Shown: positions 1 to 8,776, counted from the first letter of the stretch. The stretch: 64,000 nt of DNA from Streptomyces luteolifulvus (GCF_008806595.1 NZ_VZRB01000006.1:284881-348880); one strand, 5' to 3'. The notes: a model not told the origin generated them from the letters alone. Numbers and translations: made by a program.

Positions 1-721
1 CCGGCTTCCCGTTGGAGTTGCCCGGTACCCAGGTGCTCGCGGTGGTCGTTGGGGTGGGAGTGGCGGAGCTGCTCGGCGTGGTCGAGGGGCCCTGCGTGTC
101 TGTCTCGGACGGGGAGGCGTCCGCCGGGGTGCTCGCGGACGCGGGAGCGGACCGTTGCGCACCGCCGGACGACAGGACTGCGGCCGACTCCTCCGGCGCC
201 TCGGACTCCCCGATCGTCGGACGGCCCGTGCGGTCGTGCTTGCCCTCCCTGTCGCCCGACGACCCGGACAAGGAGAACCCGGCCACCAGCGCGGCCACGG
301 ACATGGCACCCGCCGCGCCCGCGGCGACCGCGATACGGCGCCGGGCGCGCTGCCTGCGGGCACGCCGGCCCACTCGGGTGTCCGGGTCCGCTGCCGCCTC
401 CCAGTCGGACTCGGAGCCCGGACCGCCGGCCCCCCACGCGGCATGCTCGTCCGGCCGGCCGCCGGCCGCCTGGTGGCTCCCGGCCTCGCGGTCATCCGAG
501 GCCGCGTAGTCGCCGGCCCCCGGACCGGGCTCGCCGCCGTCGGGTATCCGGGGCAGCCGGCACGTCTCGTCGTAGGCGTTCTGCCAGCCGTGGGCGGCCG
601 CCGGATCTCTGTACCCCTCGTACTCCGGGGCAGGCGGTGCCGACGGATGGTACACGGTCGGCGGGCCCTGGGTCCCGTCCGCGCCGTACGCCCCGTTGTC
701 GTACTGAGGTGGCTTGGACAT
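1..721 (-). CDS. Single-pass membrane protein with Pro-rich N-terminus (partial)
   Basis: The frame is open from the ATG at 721 to the left edge of the window with no stop, so the C-terminus is missing. The first ~110 residues are hydrophilic, rich in Pro, Gly, Asp and Tyr, and begin MSKPPQYDNGAYG. An Arg-rich stretch then precedes one hydrophobic segment (about residues 130-153), followed by a Ser/Thr/Pro-rich tail. This is a type II arrangement: disordered cytoplasmic N-terminus, one membrane segment, low-complexity external part. Codon use is typical for Streptomyces. It is divergent from the aminotransferase at 847. No enzymatic motif is visible and I do not recognise a function. Confidence 0.7.
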   Translation of the reverse strand, partial: MSKPPQYDNGAYGADGTQGPPTVYHPSAPPAPEYEGYRDPAAAHGWQNAYDETCRLPRIPDGGEPGPGAGDYAASDDREAGSHQAAGGRPDEHAAWGAGGPGSESDWEAAADPDTRVGRRARRQRARRRIAVAAGAAGAMSVAALVAGFSLSGSSGDREGKHDRTGRPTIGESEAPEESAAVLSSGGAQRSAPASASTPADASPSETDTQGPSTTPSSSATPTPTTTASTWVPGNSNGKP

Positions 722-846
722 GGCCGCGCATTCTAGAGACTGAAGGGGCCCCTAGGACAGCCGTTGCCCATAACCGGTCAAAGCGTGCGTCTCACGTGGC
801 GGAAAACACGACCCACGGCGCGTTACCGGGCCGTAAGCTCCCTGAC

Positions 847-2058
847 ATGCAGGTGATCCAGTCGACCAAGCTCGCCAACGTCTGTTACGAGATCCGGGGC
901 CCGGTGCTCGAGGAGGCGATGCGGCTCGAGGCGGCCGGTCACCGCATTCTCAAGCTCAACACGGGCAACCCGGCCGCGTTCGGCTTCGAGTGCCCGCCCG
1001 AGATCCTGGAGGACATCCTCCGCAACGTGTCGTCGGCGCACGGCTACGGCGACGCGAAGGGCCTGCTCGCCGCACGCCGGGCCGTCGTCATGCACAACCA
1101 GACCCTCGGCATCGAGACGGACGTCGAGCACGTCTTCATCGGCAACGGCGTCTCCGAGCTGATCGTGATGGCGATGCAGGGCCTGCTGGACGACGGCGAC
1201 GAGGTCCTCGTACCGTCGCCCGACTACCCCCTGTGGACCGCGGCCGTCTCCCTCTCCGGCGGCACGGCCGTCCACTACCGCTGCGACGAGCAGTCCGACT
1301 GGATGCCCGACCTCGCGGACGTCGAGCGGAAGGTCACCGACCGCACCAAGGCGATCGTCATCATCAACCCGAACAACCCGACGGGCGCGGTGTACGACGA
1401 GGCGGTGCTCAAGGGACTGACCGACATCGCCCGCCGCCACAACCTGCTGGTCTGCTCGGACGAGATCTACGACAAGATCCTGTACGACGGTGCCACGCAC
1501 ACCGCGACCGCGTCGATCGCCCCCGACCTGCTCACCCTCACCTTCAACGGCATGTCGAAGGCGTACCGGGTGGCCGGCTACCGGGTCGGCTGGATGTCGA
1601 TCTCCGGGCCGCGCGCCCACGCCGACTCCTATATCGAGGGCCTGACGATCCTCGCGAACATGCGCCTGTGCGCGAACATGCCGGGTCAGCACGGGGTCGT
1701 CGCCGCACTCAGCGGACGGCAGACCATCGACGACCTGGTGCTGCCGGGCGGGCGGCTGCGGGAACAGCGGGATGTCGCCCATGAGCTGCTGACCCAGATC
1801 CCCGGCGTGACCTGCGTGAAGCCGAAGGGGGCGCTGTATCTCTTCCCGCGCCTCGACCCCAACGTCTTCAAGATCAAGGACGACCGGAGGATGGTCCTGG
1901 ACCTGCTGCGGCAGGAGAAGATCATGGTCGTCCAGGGCACCGGCTTCAACTGGCCCGAGCAGGACCACTTCCGGGTGGTCACCCTGCCGGCGGTCGGCGA
2001 CCTGCGGGACGCGGTCACCCGGATCGGGAACTTCCTGGGCGGCTACAGCCAGCCGTGA
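847..2058 (+). CDS. PLP-dependent aminotransferase, AlaA/AspC-like (fold type I)
   Basis: A 403-residue class I/II aminotransferase, probably alanine- or aspartate-type, moving an amino group between an amino acid and a 2-oxo acid in the cytosol. Visible motifs are NPNNPTGAVYD (about residue 174 on), CSDEIYD (about 205) and MSKAYRVAGYRVGW, where K238 is the expected Schiff-base lysine. The start MQVIQSTKLANVCYEIRGP fits the family N-terminus. The frame stays open upstream, but that part is Arg/Pro-rich and looks like antisense of the neighbouring gene. No strong ribosome site precedes the ATG. Length and domain completeness are normal. The exact amino donor cannot be read from the sequence. 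Confidence 0.9.
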   Translation: MQVIQSTKLANVCYEIRGPVLEEAMRLEAAGHRILKLNTGNPAAFGFECPPEILEDILRNVSSAHGYGDAKGLLAARRAVVMHNQTLGIETDVEHVFIGNGVSELIVMAMQGLLDDGDEVLVPSPDYPLWTAAVSLSGGTAVHYRCDEQSDWMPDLADVERKVTDRTKAIVIINPNNPTGAVYDEAVLKGLTDIARRHNLLVCSDEIYDKILYDGATHTATASIAPDLLTLTFNGMSKAYRVAGYRVGWMSISGPRAHADSYIEGLTILANMRLCANMPGQHGVVAALSGRQTIDDLVLPGGRLREQRDVAHELLTQIPGVTCVKPKGALYLFPRLDPNVFKIKDDRRMVLDLLRQEKIMVVQGTGFNWPEQDHFRVVTLPAVGDLRDAVTRIGNFLGGYSQP

Positions 2059-2068
2059 ACACTCAACT

Positions 2069-2083
2069 TTAGACGCGTTCTAA
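2069..2083. promoter_or_regulatory. Imperfect palindrome TTAGACGCGTTCTAA upstream of the 2120 gene
   Basis: Five-base arms TTAGA/TCTAA flank CGCGT, between the aminotransferase stop and the next gene. The shape resembles TetR-type operators of the TAGAAC-N2-GTTCTA class, but one arm lacks an A. A possible -10 (TAGGAT) lies at 2086-2091. Function is inferred. Confidence 0.35.
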
Positions 2084-2119
2084 TGTAGGATGGCTTCCTG
2101 ACAGCACAGGAGGCCATCC

Positions 2120-2539
2120 ATGTACGAACCGATCCGCACCAAGTCGGTCCACAGCCCGATGGCCGGCACCACCTCGGACTTCCCCCACAGGTCCCGCGAG
2201 GAAGAGCTGGACATCCAGCTCGCGGGCCATCTCGCGGCGTTGCTCGCCGTCACCGACGAGTTGCGAGCGCTGGCGCCCTCCGCCGAGCTGGAGGCCGCGG
2301 CCGAGCGGCTCGCCGAGCAGGTGACCCGGCTGCGGGGAGGACGTACACCGGCCCGCGCGGTGGCCTCCGGCGGCCGCAAGACCCAGCTCACGGCGCTGCA
2401 TCAGCGGGCGCACACCCTCGCCGGGCGGGCGCTGGTCGTCGCGGCGTCGCGCGCCGACACGGCGGCGGCGATCCTGGCGGCCGAGCAGATGGACGCGCAC
2501 GCGGCGGCACTGGGGCCCCGCGAACTCGCCCCCCACTGA
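2120..2539 (+). CDS. Conserved small hypothetical protein, helical
   Basis: A 139-residue Ala/Leu-rich protein with a good ribosome site (AGGAGG about 9 bases before the ATG). It has no signal peptide and no membrane segment. Most of it looks helical: Leu/Ala heptad-like runs between residues 30 and 75, then a basic GGRKTQ stretch and a second helix. It follows the aminotransferase with a 61-base gap carrying its own palindrome, and ends just before a perfect terminator hairpin, so it is probably its own transcription unit. I know it only as a conserved actinobacterial hypothetical and no function is assigned. Confidence 0.75.
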   Translation: MYEPIRTKSVHSPMAGTTSDFPHRSREEELDIQLAGHLAALLAVTDELRALAPSAELEAAAERLAEQVTRLRGGRTPARAVASGGRKTQLTALHQRAHTLAGRALVVAASRADTAAAILAAEQMDAHAAALGPRELAPH

Positions 2540-3079
2540 GCCATCCGGCTCCCCCCGAACGGCCCCGGTCCGCGCGTCCCAGAGCGACGCGCGGACCGGG
2601 CGCCACGCACTGCGTTGGCTTGAGCGGGCCCAACTGCGGGCGGCACATAGCATCGCGCAGTTGTGCCGCCAGCAGCACCGGCCCAGCCGCGGGCAACACC
2701 AGCCCAGCCGCGGGCAGTCGTACCGCTGGGGCGGCGCCCGTCCCAAGGAGAGCGGCACCCCGCAAGCGCGGGTGAGCGGAACATCGCGGCCAGACAGACA
2801 CGCTGTGCGTTGCACCGGAGGGCTGGGCACCGCCGCAATCGACCGTCCCGGCTGAGCGCCGTCGCGGCGGGAGGAAGGTGCGCCGGTCGCATACCGGGCA
2901 AGACCCCTGCACCCTGCAACCCGCAACTCGGCACCGCCGCAAACCCCCGGCGCGGCATCGCGCCGTCGCGGTGGAGAGAAGCCGTTCACCGGAGTCCGTC
3001 GTTCCCGTTGCATAGTCCGTCGTTCCCGTTGCATAACGGTAAGGCCACTTCACCCTCCGTTAACCCACCCCACCCAGGA
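2540..3079. repeat. 540-bp gene-free region made of short direct and inverted repeats
   Basis: After the terminator the region contains overlapping inverted repeats: 2631-2638 with 2656-2663 (CAACTGCG/CGCAGTTG), and 2639-2647 with 2662-2670 (GGCGGCACA/TGTGCCGCC). Their interleaved order would give an H-type pseudoknot in RNA. Two copies of CCCAGCCGCGGGCA follow near 2690. Two imperfect ~50-bp copies built on GGCACCGCCGCAA lie near 2825 and 2930, and there is an exact 21-bp tandem duplication at 2993-3034. Reading frames crossing it on both strands are Arg/Pro/Gly-rich without family signatures, so I see no gene. Confidence 0.6.
2564..2600 (+). terminator. Perfect 15-bp stem terminator hairpin
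   Basis: Arms 2564-2578 (CCCGGTCCGCGCGTC) and 2586-2600 are exact reverse complements around a 7-base loop, 24 bases after the stop of the 2120-2539 gene. There is no U-tract, as usual for Streptomyces terminators. Confidence 0.85.
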
Positions 3080-4051
3080 ATGTGGAGTTCCGCGAGCACG
3101 CTCCCCGCCGTGAGACGTATCGCAGGAATCGTCCTCGCGGTGTTGCTGATCGGCGGAGTGGTGGCAGCCGTCGTAGCGGGCCGGCAAGACGGGGACACGG
3201 GCACGGCAACGAAGACCGTGCGCGCAGTCATCGGATCGGAGAAGGCGGAGTTCTTCGCCGATCCCGACGTGGTGAAGGCCCTCGCCGCCAAGGGCTACAC
3301 CGTGAAGACGGAGACGTCCGGCTCGTGGGCCATGGAGGGCCTCGACCTCAAGGGCTACGACTTCGCCTTCCCCTCCAGCCGGGCTCCCGCCGACGAACTC
3401 GCCGGCAAGTACCACGTACGCGGAACCCTGCCGCGGCCCTTCTACTCGCCCCTCGTCGTCGTGGCGCACCGAGGCGCCGCCGAGGTGCTGGCCGCGGGCG
3501 GGCTTGCCACGCTGGACAAGAACCGCGGCACCCTGAAGATGGCGGCGTATCTCGACGCGGCCCGCCGCGACCGGACCTGGCAGCAGCTCGAGGGCGCCGC
3601 CCAGTACGGGGAGCTGACCGGCACCCTCTTCATCGCCTCCACCGACCCGGAGACCTCCAACTCGGGTGCCCTCTATCTCGCCGCCGCCTCCTATGTCGCG
3701 AACGGCGGCCGGGTCGCCGCGAGCGACGCCGACGTCGACCGCACCGCGCCCCTGATGCGCAAGCTGGTCAGCGTGCAGTGCAGCCAGTACTGGCTGCCGG
3801 CGGCATTGGTGGTGACCGCGAACAGCCGGGAACCGTCGGCCGACCACTCCATGCCGCGCGGGGCGACCCGGTCGCCGTCGAGGCTGCCTTCGAAGACGAA
3901 CTCCAGCGGGGCCGTCGAGTCGGCCGGGTCGGCGGGCTGGAGCAGCAGGTCGGGCGTGGAGCCGGTGGCCGCCGCGCCGCGCGCCAGGTACGAGCCGTCG
4001 CCGCTGAGGGCGACCGATCTCGCGGTGGCCCCGGACGGGAGCGCCGGGTAG
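3080..4051 (+). pseudogene. Extracellular substrate-binding-like protein, 3' end lost and fused to antisense sequence
   Basis: The frame starts with a basic N-terminus and a hydrophobic anchor (about residues 14-33, IVLAVLLIGGVVAAVVAG). A periplasmic-binding-like domain follows with motifs such as GSEKAEFF, FAFPSSRAPADEL, and FIASTDPETSNSGALYLAAASYVANGG. Around position 3775-3785, after LMRKLVSVQ, the reading changes abruptly to a Ser/Arg/Pro-rich tail. That tail is the antisense of the neighbouring beta-propeller gene, and the frame stops at 4051. The native C-terminus is therefore missing. An alternative start is the GTG at 3110. The intact gene likely encoded a membrane-tethered solute-binding protein of unknown ligand. 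Confidence 0.6.
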
Positions 4052-4876
4052 CCGTTCGCCGCGTCCGACAGATCGCCGGTGTGGAGCAGCCGGGTGCCGT
4101 GGGCCGCGTCGGCGACGGCGACCTTGCTGCCGTCGGCGGAGAACGCGAGGTCCTTCAGATCGAGGGCGCCCTTGCCCTCACTGTCGGCGAAGCGGCGGGG
4201 CGGCGCCTCGTACGAGAGAGCCGTCGCTGGTGTCGTACACCGTGAGGAAGGGGTCGGCCGCGTTGTCGTTGCGCGGCTGGCCCATCAGCATCCGGTTGCC
4301 CGGGCCGGCTTCGATCTTGAGCTTGCCGTAGTCGTTCCAGCCGGTGCGGGTGTGCACGCCGTTCACGATGCCGTCCAGATGGGTCTGGGCGGTGGGGCAC
4401 GCGCCCGCATCCTGCGAGTAGGGCGTGGTGAAGTACAACTGGCCGCCGGAGAAGGCGAGTTCCCGGCCGCAGGTGTCGGTGTTGGTGGAGGCGAGGAAGG
4501 CCGGTTGGAAGGTGGTGGTGTCGTACGTCTGGATCTGCTCGCGCAGACCGGCGTAGAGCTTGCTGCTGTCGGCGCTGAGGGCCAGACCCGAGACATGGGC
4601 CGGGGTCTGGAGGGTGGTCAGACGCTCGCCCCGGAAGTCGTAGACGGCGATGACGCCCTTGTTGAGGTAGTAGTCGGTGTTGCTGTCCGCCACGAACACG
4701 CGCTGGTGCACGGAGTCGACCGCGATCGCCGAGAACGACGAGATCGGCAGCTTGGCCACCGCGTCGGAGGCCGCCGCATGGGCGGCGGGCGCCGCGGCGA
4801 CGGTCAGGCCGGCCCCGGCGAGTGCGGCGGCGACCAGTGTGGCCGCGAGACGTCCGGGACGGTGTGCAGCATTCAA
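3782..4876 (-). pseudogene. Secreted YncE-like beta-propeller protein, frameshifted and 3' truncated
   Basis: The best start is a TTG at 4876 behind a G-rich ribosome site. It gives a clear signal peptide (ATLVAAALAGAGLTVAAAPAAHAA), then propeller-type repeats such as FSAIAVDSVHQRVFVAD and VSGLALSADSSKLYAG. At 4214-4220 the reading frame breaks in a TC/GA dinucleotide run (GAGAGAG on the plus strand). Restoring one TC unit joins VYDTSDGSL to SYEAPPRRFADSEG, and the propeller continues (LKDLAFSADGSKVAVAD, MEWSADGSRLFAV) until about 3785. There it meets the truncated plus-strand gene. The gene has thus lost its frame and its C-terminal part. An ATG at 4939 is in frame but would put ~20 unusual residues before the signal peptide. 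Confidence 0.65.
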
Positions 4877-4988
4877 CTGTGCCCCCCACAGGCTGAGTTG
4901 GGTGTCCGCTGCGTTCGGACAGACACCTGTGACAACCATGTAACAGCCGTGAAGATCCTTGGATCAAGGGGGCGCGACCACGGGCGAA

Positions 4989-5042
4989 GGCCTGTCGTCG
5001 TACCGGTCCCGTCGGGGCGGACGGGGAGTACGACGACAGGCC
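4989..5042 (-). terminator. Nested hairpin, probable pckG terminator
   Basis: A perfect 15-bp outer stem (4989-5003 with 5028-5042, GGCCTGTCGTCGTAC/GTACGACGACAGGCC) encloses an inner CCCGTC/GACGGG stem. It lies about 110 bases past the pckG stop and before the propeller gene, both on the minus strand. Confidence 0.75.
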
Positions 5043-5153
5043 CAGGGCCCCGCACGCCGTTGTACGGGACCTCGCCGGTCTGCACCGCGGCCGGCCGTGA
5101 CGATCGCAGGTCAGGGCAAGATCGGACCGGCCGCGGAGTTCTCGGGAGGACGC

Positions 5154-6983
5154 TCAGCCCAGGCGCTCCACCAGCGCCCGGTACTCGTCCCACAGCTCCT
5201 TCGGGGTGTGCTCGCCGAAGGTGTTGAGGTGATCGGGGACCAGGGCGGCCTCCTCGCGCCAGACCTCCTTGTCGACCGTGAGCAGGAAGTCCAGGTCGGA
5301 GTCGGCCAGCTCCAGGCCGTTGGTGTCCAGGGCCTCCCTGGTCGGCAGGATGCCGATCGGGGTCTCGACGCCCTCGGCCTTGCCGTCGAGCCGCTCGACG
5401 ATCCACTTCAGGACGCGGCTGTTCTCGCCGAAGCCGGGCCAGACGAACTTGCCCTCGTCGTTCTTGCGGAACCAGTTGACGTAGTAGATCTTCGGGAGCT
5501 TCGACTGGTCCTTGTCCTTGGCGACATCGACCCAGTGACCCATGTAGTCACCCATGTTGTAGCCGCAGAACGGCAGCATGGCGAAGGGGTCGCGGCGCAG
5601 TTCGCCGACCTTGCCCTCGGCGGCGGCGGTCTTCTCGGAGGCCACGTTGGCGCCGAGGAAGACACCGTGGTTCCAGTCGAAGGACTCCGTCACCAGCGGT
5701 ACGGCGGTGGCGCGGCGGCCACCGAAGAGGATCGCCGAGATCGGCACGCCCTTCGGGTCCTCCCACTCGGGCGCGATGATCGGGCACTGCGAGGCGGGGA
5801 CGGTGAAGCGGGAGTTCGGGTGGGCAGCCGGGGTCTCGGCTGCCGGAGTCCAGTCGTTGCCCTTCCAGTCCGTGAGGTGGGCCGGAGCCTCCTCGGTCAG
5901 GCCCTCCCACCACACGTCGCCGTCGTCGGTGAGCGCGACGTTGGTGAAGACCGAGTTGCCCCACAAGGTCTTGATGGCGTTGGCGTTGGTGTGCTCGCCC
6001 GTGCCGGGCGCGACGCCGAAGAAGCCGGCCTCGGGGTTGATCGCGTACAGCCGCCCGTCCTCACCGAACCGCATCCAGGCGATGTCGTCACCGATCGTCT
6101 CCACGGTCCAGCCGGAGATGGTCGGGTCGAGCATGGAGAGGTTGGTCTTGCCGCAGGCGCTCGGGAACGCGGCGGCGACGTACTTGGACTCGCCCTGCGG
6201 CGGGGTCAGCTTCAGGATCAGCATGTGCTCGGCGAGCCAGCCCTCGTCACGCGCCATGACGGAGGCGATGCGCAGGGCGTAGCACTTCTTGCCGAGCAGG
6301 GCGTTGCCGCCGTAGCCGGAGCCGTAGGACCAGATCTCGCGGGTCTCGGGGAAGTGGGAGATGTACTTGGTGGAGTTGCACGGCCACGCGACGTCGGCCT
6401 CTCCCTGAGCCAGCGGGGCGCCGAGGGTGTGCACGGCCTTCACGAAGAAGCCGTCGGAGCCCAGCTCGTCGAGGACGGGCTGTCCCATACGGGTCATCGT
6501 GCGCATGGACACGGCGACATAGGCGGAGTCGGTGATCTCGACGCCGATCGCGGAGAGGTCCGAGCCCAGCGGGCCCATGCAGAACGGGACGACGTACATC
6601 GTCCGGCCGCGCATCGAGCCGCGGAAGACACCGCCCTGGCCGTCGGTCCCCCGGAAGATCTCCCGCATCTCGGCGGGTGCCTTCCAGTGGTTGGTCGGGC
6701 CGGCGTCCTCCTCCTTCTCGGAGCAGATGAAGGTCCGGTCCTCGACCCGCGCGACATCGGTCGGGTCGGAAGCGGCGTAGTACGAGTTGGGGCGCTTGAT
6801 CGGGTCGAGTTTCCTGAAGGTTCCCTTGGCCACGAGCTCCTCGCACAGTCGCTCGTACTCGGCCTCTGATCCGTCACACCAGACCACGCTGTCCGGCTGC
6901 GTCAGTTCGGCGATGTCGTTCACCCAGGAGATCAGTTCCTGGTGGTTGGTGGGGACGGGGGGAGCCGCGATGTCGCGCGCCAC
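5154..6983 (-). CDS. pckG: Phosphoenolpyruvate carboxykinase (GTP)
   Basis: A 609-residue GTP-dependent PEPCK that converts oxaloacetate and GTP to phosphoenolpyruvate, CO2 and GDP. This is the entry step of gluconeogenesis and part of the anaplerotic node. Key motifs are intact: the catalytic-loop/P-loop region FPSACGKTN (C277, K279), the nucleotide and metal segment [24 protein letters not shown], and [14 protein letters not shown] near residue 130. Length is normal for the family. Translation starts at a GTG (6983) behind AGGAGC. A nested hairpin follows the gene at 4989-5042 and the upstream region is 6984-7303. No truncation or odd composition was seen. Confidence 0.97.
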   Translation of the reverse strand: MARDIAAPPVPTNHQELISWVNDIAELTQPDSVVWCDGSEAEYERLCEELVAKGTFRKLDPIKRPNSYYAASDPTDVARVEDRTFICSEKEEDAGPTNHWKAPAEMREIFRGTDGQGGVFRGSMRGRTMYVVPFCMGPLGSDLSAIGVEITDSAYVAVSMRTMTRMGQPVLDELGSDGFFVKAVHTLGAPLAQGEADVAWPCNSTKYISHFPETREIWSYGSGYGGNALLGKKCYALRIASVMARDEGWLAEHMLILKLTPPQGESKYVAAAFPSACGKTNLSMLDPTISGWTVETIGDDIAWMRFGEDGRLYAINPEAGFFGVAPGTGEHTNANAIKTLWGNSVFTNVALTDDGDVWWEGLTEEAPAHLTDWKGNDWTPAAETPAAHPNSRFTVPASQCPIIAPEWEDPKGVPISAILFGGRRATAVPLVTESFDWNHGVFLGANVASEKTAAAEGKVGELRRDPFAMLPFCGYNMGDYMGHWVDVAKDKDQSKLPKIYYVNWFRKNDEGKFVWPGFGENSRVLKWIVERLDGKAEGVETPIGILPTREALDTNGLELADSDLDFLLTVDKEVWREEAALVPDHLNTFGEHTPKELWDEYRALVERLG

Positions 6984-7303
6984 GATTGCTCCTAGAAGAA
7001 GGGTTTTTTGTTGGAGGCCCCGTGGGGGCTGCGACCCGGATGCGTCTCGGGGTGACTCTGGCGCTCATCCGGTGCCGACCGCACTCATTTGATCATCCGA
7101 CGAGAGTGCGCATATGTCCAGAGGAGCGCACAGGTGAGCGACGTGAGGATCGCCACGTGTAGAACTGCCTCTTTGCGTGCACGTTGGGTTCAGCTGAAGG
7201 TTCTTTTGCGTAACAGGCGACCCGCCAACTCCCATGAGAGAATGGCCACTCTTCGCCGTTCCGTAGGCGGAAGCGATCCGTAACCTACGGTTCCGTAGGT
7301 ACG
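6984..7303. promoter_or_regulatory. Intergenic region between divergent pckG and hemolysin-III genes
   Basis: About 320 bases without a gene. The pckG side has the ribosome site and a C/T-rich leader. The far end holds the CCGTAGG palindrome described separately, and an extra partial copy (TTCCGTAGG) lies about 25 bases before it at 7259-7267. No small gene or RNA is recognisable. Confidence 0.5.
7283..7300. promoter_or_regulatory. Perfect palindrome ACCTACGG-TT-CCGTAGGT, candidate operator
   Basis: Eight-base perfect arms around TT sit directly upstream of the hemolysin-III gene and abut a -10-like TACGAT (7300-7305). Its position means a bound repressor would block that promoter. The TetR-family gene at 8104 is a candidate ligand but has its own, different palindrome. 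Confidence 0.5.
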
Positions 7304-7312
7304 ATGCGCCGC

Positions 7313-8026
7313 ATGACTGCGCCCGTCCCCGACGCGCCCACGGACACGCCGGCCGCCGGCCGCGGTCCCGTCGCGCTCTCCCTGCCGCATCCGGTCAAGC
7401 CCAAGCTCCGCGGCTGGCTGCATCTCGGCATGTTTCCGGCCGCGCTCGTCGCGGGCCTGGTGCTGACCGCCCTCGCCGACTCCCCCCGCGGACGGATCGC
7501 CTGCGGGATCTACGCACTGACGGCGTGCCTGCTGTTCGGCGTGAGCGCGCTGTACCACCGGGGCACATGGAACCCCCGGATGGACGGCATTCTGCGCCGT
7601 CTGGATCACGCCAATATCTTCTTGATCATCGCGGGCACCTACACCCCGCTGACCCTGCTGCTCCTGCCGGGCGCCAAGGGGCAGTGGCTGCTGTGGGGCA
7701 TCTGGGGAGCGGCGGCCGCGGGCATCGTCTTCCGGGTGTTCTGGGTCGGCGCCCCGCGCTGGCTCTACACCCCCTGTTACATCGCGATGGGCTGGGCGGC
7801 CGTCTTCTTTCTGCCGGACTTCATGCGATCGGGCGGGATAGCGGTCCTGGTCCTGGTGATCGTCGGGGGCCTGCTCTACAGCGCGGGCGGGGTGATCTAC
7901 GGGATCAAGCGCCCCAACCCGTCACCGCGCTGGTTCGGCTTCCACGAGGTGTTCCACTCCTTCACCCTGGCGGCGTTCGTCGTCCACTACGTCGGGATCT
8001 CACTGGTGGCCTACCAGCACGGGTGA
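7313..8026 (+). CDS. Hemolysin III family (PAQR/TrhA-like) integral membrane protein
   Basis: About 237 residues with seven predicted membrane helices. It has the family signatures: a metal-binding SALYHRGTW motif in the second helix region, LDHANIFLIIAGTYTP, and the C-terminal FHEVFHSFTLAAFVVHY histidines. Family members (E. coli YqfA/TrhA, Bacillus hemolysin III) influence membrane energetics and fluidity rather than acting as true haemolysins. A -10-like TACGAT ends 8 bases before the ATG at 7313, so the mRNA may be leaderless. An in-frame ATG at 7304 overlaps that box and is less likely. It is followed by a TetR regulator in the same direction. Confidence 0.85.
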   Translation: MTAPVPDAPTDTPAAGRGPVALSLPHPVKPKLRGWLHLGMFPAALVAGLVLTALADSPRGRIACGIYALTACLLFGVSALYHRGTWNPRMDGILRRLDHANIFLIIAGTYTPLTLLLLPGAKGQWLLWGIWGAAAAGIVFRVFWVGAPRWLYTPCYIAMGWAAVFFLPDFMRSGGIAVLVLVIVGGLLYSAGGVIYGIKRPNPSPRWFGFHEVFHSFTLAAFVVHYVGISLVAYQHG

Positions 8027-8060
8027 CACCCGCTGCCCGTGATGGACAGTCCCTCCATTT

Positions 8061-8075
8061 TGAGAGCTACTCTCA
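8061..8075. promoter_or_regulatory. Perfect palindrome TGAGAG-CTA-CTCTCA, candidate TetR operator
   Basis: It lies 29 bases before the start of the tetR-like gene, in the short space after the hemolysin-III stop. Perfect 6-base arms at this position are the usual layout for autoregulation by a TetR-family repressor. Confidence 0.6.
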
Positions 8076-8103
8076 TTTCGTGGCCTGCCGACCATGCCCG
8101 ACA

Positions 8104-8742
8104 ATGACCTCCATGACGGCCGCACGCACCACCTCCCCCGCCGACCGCCCCCGGCTGGGGCTGCGCGAGCGGAAGAAGATCAAGACGCGTGAGGCGATCC
8201 GCACCGCGACGTACGCACTGATCAAGGAACAGGGGTACGACGCCACGACGATCGAGCAGATCGCCGACCGCGCCGAGGTGTCACCGTCGACCGTCTTCCG
8301 CTACTTCCCGGCCAAGGAGGACATCGTCCTCACGGATGAGTCCGACCCGGTCCTACTGGAGAAGTTGCGTGCCCGGCCCGTGGACGAACCGTGGCCGGAC
8401 ACCATCCGGCATGTGATGCGGGAGGCCGTCCGCACGGGCGTCGAGCAGGACCCGGAGGTGGCCCGGCTGCGCACCCGTCTGATGGTCCAGGTCCCCGCGG
8501 TGCGCTCCCGGATGATGGAGAGCATGTCGGTCACCGGCCGCATGCTCTGCACCGCCATCGCCGAGCGCACCGGCCGGGACCCGGACAGCCTGGAGGTGAG
8601 GGTGTACGCGATGTCCCTCGTCGGCGGCCTGATGGAGACCTCCCTCTACTGGGCCGAGAACGGCCACCGGGACGACTTCGCCGCCCTCGTCGACCGGACC
8701 CTGGACATCCTGCAACACGGCCTCCCCCGGGAAAATCGCTGA
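8104..8742 (+). CDS. TetR/AcrR family transcriptional regulator
   Basis: A regulator of about 212 residues with a typical N-terminal TetR helix-turn-helix: REAIRTATYALIKEQGYDATTIEQIADRAEVSPSTVFRYFPAKEDIV (residues about 24-70). An all-helical ligand-binding domain follows with no recognisable specificity signature. The start could be the ATG at 8104 or the one three codons later. Neither has a strong ribosome site. The palindrome at 8061-8075 just upstream suggests autoregulation. The target may also include the preceding membrane-protein gene. The ligand is unknown. Confidence 0.9.
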   Translation: MTSMTAARTTSPADRPRLGLRERKKIKTREAIRTATYALIKEQGYDATTIEQIADRAEVSPSTVFRYFPAKEDIVLTDESDPVLLEKLRARPVDEPWPDTIRHVMREAVRTGVEQDPEVARLRTRLMVQVPAVRSRMMESMSVTGRMLCTAIAERTGRDPDSLEVRVYAMSLVGGLMETSLYWAENGHRDDFAALVDRTLDILQHGLPRENR

Positions 8743-8776
8743 GCCCCCGCACGGGCCGCCGTGACATGCTGACCCG

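Noticed and set aside
2388..3053. Long minus-strand frames across the 2540-3079 repeat region
   Set aside because: They run antisense into the 2120-2539 gene, are Arg/Gly/Pro-rich without domain features, and follow repeats whose period keeps frames open.
4959..6869. 636-residue plus-strand frame opposite pckG
   Set aside because: It is the antisense shadow of the PEP carboxykinase gene, which is complete on the minus strand.
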